The position numbers and the translations under genes were made by a program. This document shows, one piece after another, positions 58,638 to 64,000 of a stretch of DNA of 64,000 nucleotides (within the stretch, counting starts at the first letter, position 1; the number at the start of each line of letters is the position of its first letter). The notes under the pieces were generated by a model that saw nothing but the letters and a program-made list of their open reading frames with translations, searched no databases and was not told the DNA's origin. The stretch is from contig CM060842.1 in assembly GCA_030762175.1 (NCBI GenBank), positions 65,340,001-65,404,000 of the forward strand, written 5' to 3'. The DNA is from Metallyticus violacea (taxonomy: Eukaryota; Arthropoda; Insecta; Mantodea; Metallyticidae).

Positions 58638-59661
58638 TCCTAATATTACTTACATAGTGTTTCAATTAATGAAGGAGACGAAAAGGGGATAAAATAATAA
58701 TAATAAAAAAATACTTTGGGATAAATCGAAGAAATTTGGAAATATAAAATATGCAAGTTCCGATTTAAGAGCTACGTTAGTTTACTCTGACAAGTTCAGA
58801 GCTTCGCTGGGAGGTTCACTTTCCAGTGCTTTTCATTGCGACTGACCTTGAGTTTAAGAACGAAAGTACAATAATTGAAGTGGCAAACATTTTTAACGTT
58901 CAATTCAAATTACGAGTTCAGGGAGGAAAATGTGGCTGTAAACATAAATTATTATGCAACACACAGTGTATGTGTTTTATAATCACTGCTGCACCAGTTA
59001 TGACACATATCATTTTTTAAATTGAGTTTTTTTATGTTATTTCAAACAGAATATGTTTCTCTGTATCGCTCGCTATGCAGTTCCTCATTTGTTTCATAGA
59101 AATGTTCACTACTATATCAAAATAATTTGTTGATCTACATATTTAAATAGTGTTTTTTATTAATTTTTTGTTAAAAATCAATAAATAATGTTTTAAAGTG
59201 AACTGGGAGAGCTGAGATAATAATTGTGAAATGAAAACCCACATAAAATTGTGTTCAGCTTTATTTATTGGGAGTTTGAAAATGAGACACATTTAGGACA
59301 TTTAATTAGGTACACATTTTATGTTTAAATTCGAAGAAGTTAATTTATTCACCGAAATATTTGTTGCATTTGTGTAAATGCTATTGCAATTATTGCAATA
59401 CCGGTTTAAGATATAAGCGGCTGATTTAATAAAACTTTATTTCCATAAAAATTGTGATCATTTTATGTTGATTTAAATTATATACGTTACTTTTAAACCC
59501 CACACATATTTTTGAGATAAGAATTTATTTTAAATATTGCATTCCCTAATAAATTACTTCTGTTCAAGTCTTAACGCTCCTATGTCGGACGTTTGGAGCC
59601 ATTTCTGCACTGTTCTGGAAGCCTTCAACTTCTTTTACATATGACTGATTTTATATGCTTA
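58638..59661. other. Non-coding stretch
   Basis: Very AT-rich; nothing recognised. Confidence 0.4.
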
Positions 59662-59693
<32 letters not shown>

Positions 59694-59694
59694 T
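59662..59694. repeat. TA dinucleotide microsatellite
   Basis: TA run with one TTTA interruption, ending at a SINE B head. Confidence 0.95.
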
Positions 59695-59696
59695 TG

Positions 59697-59985
59697 TCAG
59701 TGCTGGTGGTGTAGTGGTTACCATACTTGCCTCCTAAACCCAATATCGCGGGTTTGATCCCGGCCAGGACCGATGGATTTTTTCGGGCGTAAAAATCTTA
59801 GTATGGCTTCCTTCGGAAAGGAAGCACAGCCGTGGGCCCGTGTCGTGCATTTACGGCACGATAAAGAACCTCAAGTCTGAAAAAAGCCTCTGAGCAAAAT
59901 TTGTCGGTCGTTTCACGCCCTGAATTGAACTAGACGCTGATGACCTGAGATGTTAAAGAGCGTCCATAAATAAACCAAATTAAAA
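59697..59985 (+). repeat. SINE family B copy next to a TA microsatellite
   Basis: GTCAGTGCTGGTGGTGTAGT head, box B GGGTTTGATCCC, complete body, tail AGCGTCCATAAATAAACC. TA repeats lie on both sides, as at 56651. Confidence 0.94.
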
Positions 59986-60715
59986 AATATATATATTTAA
60001 AAGTTAAAATTTTGGTTTCTGCTTTGCTCGTAGTTAATGCATTAATGTTGTTCTAATTTTTTTATTTGCTTTTTGTAAAGGACATTAATTATAAAACTAT
60101 GATAATTTCATTTTATGCTATACAACATCAATCAATGTGTCAGGCTATTTTCTTTCTTTATTCGTAAACATGCTTTGTTGTTATAACAAACAAGTGATAG
60201 ACGTTTATCTGTTTTCCGATAATCAATAAGCGTAGAATTAGTTGTGTCAGCTTAAGTTAGACGCGAACTAATTTCTGCACACTCCGCTGCTGTTTATATA
60301 GAGACAGAACATAGGGTCTAACCGCCAGAATGACCTCACCGAGATGTGAAGTTTTGTATTATTACGTGAGCTGTTTTCCCCTCTCGCGCCAACTACTCGC
60401 TTGACAAGCAGGCCGGCCGGCGGCTAGGGCCTCATTATCTACAAAGGTCATAAACGTGCATGCCCAGTATATTAACCTTGTTTAACGTATCGATAAATTT
60501 TCCTTTGTACTGGTCTTGCTGAGTGGCTGATTTCCGTCATGTTTGATGGTTCTCACGATATAAATTGTATTTTGGCGTATGGAATATCTCAATCGAAACA
60601 AAGCATTTGGGGGATAACAGCAAAATCAGTCAACTAGTGTTTCAATGACGACCAATTCCGAAAGCCTTGTTTCGCTGCATCTACAACATTCCCTCCCCTC
60701 CCCCATACACACACA
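59986..60715. other. Non-coding stretch with one GC-rich patch
   Basis: Around 60375-60430 the sequence is GC-rich (CTCTCGCGCCAACTAC, GGCCGGCCGGCGG). TTGGCGCGAG on the minus strand fits an E2F-type site. No gene recognised. Confidence 0.3.
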
Positions 60716-60717
60716 TA

Positions 60718-62112
60718 AGGGTAGGTCCATAAGTTTCCGACCGCCGATAAAGAAGGCTATGTGTAGAAGATTGTGACATGTTCAAAATGGAGTATCGACC
60801 TATTATTAAGTTCTTCACAAAAAAAGGACTTACTCCAAATGAATTAAACAACGACTGGACGGTGTATATGAGGAAGTATTTCCCTCATATTCTACCGTAA
60901 AAGAATGGGCAAATTTTTTCGAATGGGTCGAGAAAGCATTGAAGACGAAGAGCGTGCAGGTCGGCCCTTGGAGGTGCTCACTCCTGAAAAAAATCGCTCT
61001 TGTGGAAGGAGAAATTATGGAAGACCGGCTGCTCAAAGTTACAGAAATAACAGCAACATTGGGCCTTTCTAAAACAACAATCTTTCGACTTATTTATGGA
61101 CATTTACACATGATTAAGGTTAGTGCAAGATGGGTGCCTAGACTTCTTTCCTCGATCCAAAGGCAGCAACGATCATCTGTTGTCAGGCATTTTTGGAGCT
61201 CTGCCGTGCCAATGAGAGAGAAGCAAACCATTGTTACAGGAGCTCTTTTTTTTTTTTTTTTTGATTGATTTATTTATGGACGCTCTTTAACATCTCAGGT
61301 CATCAGCGTCCCATTCAACTCGGCGTGAAACGGCCGACAAATTTTGCTCAAAGGCCTCTCTTTCAGGCTTGGGGCTCTTTTCCGTGCCGCAAATGTACGA
61401 CACGGGACCCGCCCGAAAAAATCCATCGGTCCTTGCCGGTTCGAATCCGCAATCTTGGGTTTAGCAGTTACAGGAGATGAAACTGTGGTACCCTACTATG
61501 ATCCCTTGTCCAAAAGAGAATCAATGGAGTGGCGTAAACCTGGCGAAGCACCGCCTCTAAAGGCCAAGGTTACTCGGTCAACCAAGAAGATCATGGCCAC
61601 AATCTTTTGAGACTGTGAAGGAATACTCTTTATTTACTACAAGGATAGGAACACCACAGTAAATGGGGAGTACTATGTTGGCCTACTGCTCAGACTAGGT
61701 GTTTCCATCAAAGAGAAAAGGCGAGGAAACCGGTGTGCGCCTTCTTCACGACAACGTGCCTGTGCACATAGCTCTTGTTGCAAAGGAATCTGTGAAGAAA
61801 TGTAGCTACAAGGAGATGGACCATCCACCCTACAGCCCAGATCTAGCTCCCAGTGACTATTTCGTCTTCTCAAAACTCAAGAAGGATCTTCAAGGAAGGA
61901 AATTTAAGTGTGACGAAGAAGTGATGGATGGTGTTTAATCCCATTTTGCGGATAAGACTTCTGACTATTTGGGGAGGGGGGGGGGTTCGGAATGTTAACT
62001 CAAAGATGTGAGAAGTGTATTGCAATAAAGGGTAACTATAATGAAAAGTGAAGTATAGTTTATGTCTTTATCATACCTGGAAAATGGTTAGGCCGGAAAC
62101 TATTTACCATCA
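60718..62112 (+). mobile_element. Mariner (DD34D) element interrupted by a SINE B
   Basis: Same family as the elements at 22863 and 38702, in the opposite orientation. It starts after TA (60716-60717) with AGGGTAGGTCCATAAGTTTC and ends near 62112 with the worn inverted copy GGCCGGAAACTATTTACCAT. The frames read MFKMEYRPIIKFFTKKGLTP from 60780, VEGEIMEDRLLKVTEITATL near 61005, and SARWVPRLLSS near 61125. A SINE B interrupts just before the first aspartate (TGDETVVPYYDPLSKRESME resumes at 61474). HDNVPVH (second aspartate, near 61757) and HPPYSPDLAPSDYF (third, near 61830) follow, with exactly 34 residues between the last two aspartates. One stop after MATIF, some frameshifts and the SINE disable it. 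Confidence 0.95.
61243..61466 (-). repeat. SINE family B nested in the mariner element
   Basis: Flanked by GTTACAGGAG at 61233-61242 and 61467-61476, an exact 10-base target duplication made of mariner sequence. The copy is 5' truncated inside the tRNA-like head (box B GGTTCGAATCC kept, box A lost). It also lacks the middle block with CTTCCGAAGGAAGCC. A T run at its 3' side marks the A-rich tail. Confidence 0.95.
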
Positions 62113-62142
62113 TATATATAAACACATTGTGATCCTTCAAAC

Positions 62143-62169
62143 GTGCGCGCACGCACGCACGCACACACA
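62143..62169. repeat. CGCA/CA microsatellite
   Basis: GCGCGCACGCACGCACGCAC followed by CACACA. Confidence 0.9.
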
Positions 62170-62194
62170 ATAGTTCGGTACTTTCGTGTTCTTG

Positions 62195-62830
62195 CGCTAG
62201 GTGGCATTATTGCAATTAGCTTTCAAATGGAATCTGCAAGTAAAAAAATTGTATAAACAAAAAGCAGTAATTGAACTTCTTTTGGCAGAAAATGGCATCA
62301 TTGCCACGCTTAAGCTCTTATTTGAATATGTGGCAGGGGATAAATGCATTTTGGCCATTGAGCCAAAAAGTTTGTTTTCTTCGGAAGAATGTGGAAACTT
62401 CTCACTGATTATCCACGCTCCAGGAGTCCTCACACTGCGGTCACATTGTAATGATCGAATATGCCACCATCCTTATTTGGGACGATCGGCGAGTAAAAAC
62501 CAAACAACTCGCTGTGCACCTAGATATCTCTGGCAGCAATGTCAACACATTTGTCCGCCAGTGCTCATTAAGTTAAAACCGAAGTTTTTCTTCACGACAG
62601 AGCGAAGTCATACACATACACAGCTATGCACCCGAGAAGAAATCACTACACTTCTGCGATTCGTCCGGATCTTGCTCTTCTGATGTTCTATTTCTTCGTC
62701 AATCTAAGAGATACAATCCGTGAAAGGAGATTTTTACAATGACGATGAAGTAATTTATAGAGTTGTGTTGGGACAGCATACAGGCTCCGACATCTAGATG
62801 GCGCAAAGCAAGCATATCATTAGTCCTGCG
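62195..62830 (+). mobile_element. Internally deleted mariner-like element (other lineage)
   Basis: Plus-strand frames give the N-terminus LAFKWNLQVKKLYKQKAVIE and LLLAENG (first helix-turn-helix, near 62217-62300). DYPRSRSPHTAVT and, in another frame, DDRRVKTKQLAVHLDISGSN and VNTFVRQC (second helix-turn-helix, near 62481-62565) follow. After only about 30 bases the reading jumps to RAKSYTYTA-like residues near 62600 (just after the second catalytic aspartate in the family). The worn C-terminal part comes next (SDLALLMFYFFVNLRDTIRE-like, NDDEVI, LGQHTGSD) up to about 62800. The catalytic core with the first two aspartates has been deleted. It differs from the element immediately to its left. 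Confidence 0.8.
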
Positions 62831-63103
62831 TTTAGACACCGAGAATCTGCAAGTAATTCGCCAAGTGTAGCAGTACATGTGGTATTGCTTGAGGGAACTT
62901 ACAAATGTCTAACCTCGACGCTCTATTGTATAACAAGCCTGGAAGTGCAAGCTACTTCATTATAGCTTGATCTCACCATGCTCTCCGCTCAAGACAAAGG
63001 GTTCCATGACATGACACGAACACAACGTGTATCCAGAAATCCAGAAATTATGGCTAGAGATGTTATCCGTTTCTTTCTGCAACGTTTTGTCGCTTATGGC
63101 ATT

Positions 63104-63145
<42 letters not shown>

Positions 63146-64000
63146 CGTGTGACGCGCGGTCAATATACGTTTCGTGGTCTATCTTTCTAAAGACAGTGCA
63201 ACTGTTGTTATACATTGAATGCTTTATTTGAATTTATATTAAACTATGTTCAAATTTGAGCATTAAACTTAAATTTTACCAACTGTACACTAGTTTTTCT
63301 GGTTAAAAGTCTTTTCGACGTATTTTTGTCACAAGAAGTGTAAAACGGGTCAATTATCAAGTTGCCAATAATCCTCAAATCTCTTCCAAATGAAAATTGG
63401 CAACTTATAATCTCCTTTAATTACGGAAGTTAACAAAAGTTCCCTCTTTCATGAAAGGATATTCAAATCTCTATGATCAGGTATGGTTCTCTGGTCAAGG
63501 AATGGTTTCATTCATATTTTGGTGGAATTTCCAGAGCAAGAGATTCACCAATGACAGCAAGTACAGCGTTAGAGAGTAAAGCACAAAAAGGCCCGTACTA
63601 TATGCTTAACATGATTTTTTTAAAATTCGAATTTTAAGCTTTAGTGCAATTATAAATGGCTTAATTAAGTGTATCAATCTTCTTATTTTGGGTTCTTAAC
63701 TTGAACTTTGGTTAATCCATGCTTTGAAATCTTGAGTTAATATATTTAATTGAGAAAATAATTTAGAAGAGGTAGAAGAATTTGATAAATGTTTAGAACC
63801 GTTCATCTCTGATAAATAAAACGAATTAGCCTTATATGTGACCAACAATACTGCACCACGAAAAGTGCTAAAGAAGCAGAAAATGTATTTTTTATGAAAC
63901 TTGCGCACAATAGTTATCACCAGAGGAAGTACGCTAAGTCTGTTTAGAGTCATCTTACTCGTACAATATGTGAATCGCTATTCACATGCATCTGTTCCTG
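62831..64000. other. Non-coding stretch
   Basis: Contains a 40-base T run at 63105-63145, flanked on the right by GTGTGACGCGCGGTC. No gene recognised. Confidence 0.4.
63105..63145. repeat. Poly-T run
   Basis: About 40 consecutive T (poly-A on the minus strand). It could be the tail of a minus-strand retrotransposed sequence; no recognised body lies beside it. Confidence 0.95.

Noticed and set aside
62201..62683. 160-codon plus-strand open frame as a host gene
   Set aside because: Its start is a mariner N-terminus and it runs out of frame afterwards; explained by the deleted mariner element.
1..64000. CRISPR arrays, operons, prophage or bacterial defence systems
   Set aside because: No regularly spaced direct repeats or prokaryotic gene organisation; the sequence is clearly eukaryotic.

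Overview
The window is AT-rich animal DNA with no bacterial-type gene organisation: no operons, no long intact reading frames, and many microsatellites and dead transposons. It looks like a large intron or intron-sized intergenic stretch of an arthropod, most likely an insect. A polyneopteran insect is possible, because the general build of the SINEs and the mix of Tc1/mariner and hAT elements remind me of those genomes. That placement is inference.

The one host exon I recognise is at 1888-2106 on the minus strand. It is a 219-base, phase 1-1 exon of the ARID2/BAF200 (fly Bap170) subunit of the PBAP/PBAF chromatin remodeller, with consensus splice sites on both sides. Since the gene reads leftwards, much of the window may lie in or upstream of its 5' part. 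Three more stretches (3498-3673 +, 33182-33325 +, 45016-45111 -) have splice-site and reading-frame patterns that could be exons, but I recognise no family in them.

Two tRNA-derived SINE families supply most of the recognisable sequence. Family A has a class II (Ser/Leu-like) tRNA head and ends in a GGGCGTTAAACAC tail; I count 12 copies. Family B has a Gly-like tRNA head and ends in a GGACGCT...AGCGTCC hairpin followed by AATAAATCAAT-like sequence; I count 16 copies or pieces. Several copies have target-site duplications of 9-15 bases, so they are real retroposition events.

DNA transposons form an older layer. Three copies of one DD34D mariner family (22863-24140, 38702-39762, 60718-62112) lie alongside single remnants of other mariner/Tc1 lineages (5535-6295, 12720-13770, 28640-28780, 30800-31800, 49255-50000, 62195-62830), two pieces of a different DDE transposon (53270-53640 and 55010-55330) and one nearly complete hAT element with a BED finger (35438-37875). 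All are broken by frameshifts, stops or deletions.

Nesting gives a clear order of events: hAT, then an old SINE B inside it, then a younger SINE B inside that one; mariner, then SINE B at 61243; another mariner, then SINE A at 13380. The rest is AT-rich sequence with microsatellites in which I see no gene. I found no CRISPR, operon, intact tRNA/rRNA gene or convincing new molecular system. The best leads are the SINE tail hairpin, the nested-insertion stratigraphy, the candidate exons and a compound hairpin at 7421-7468.
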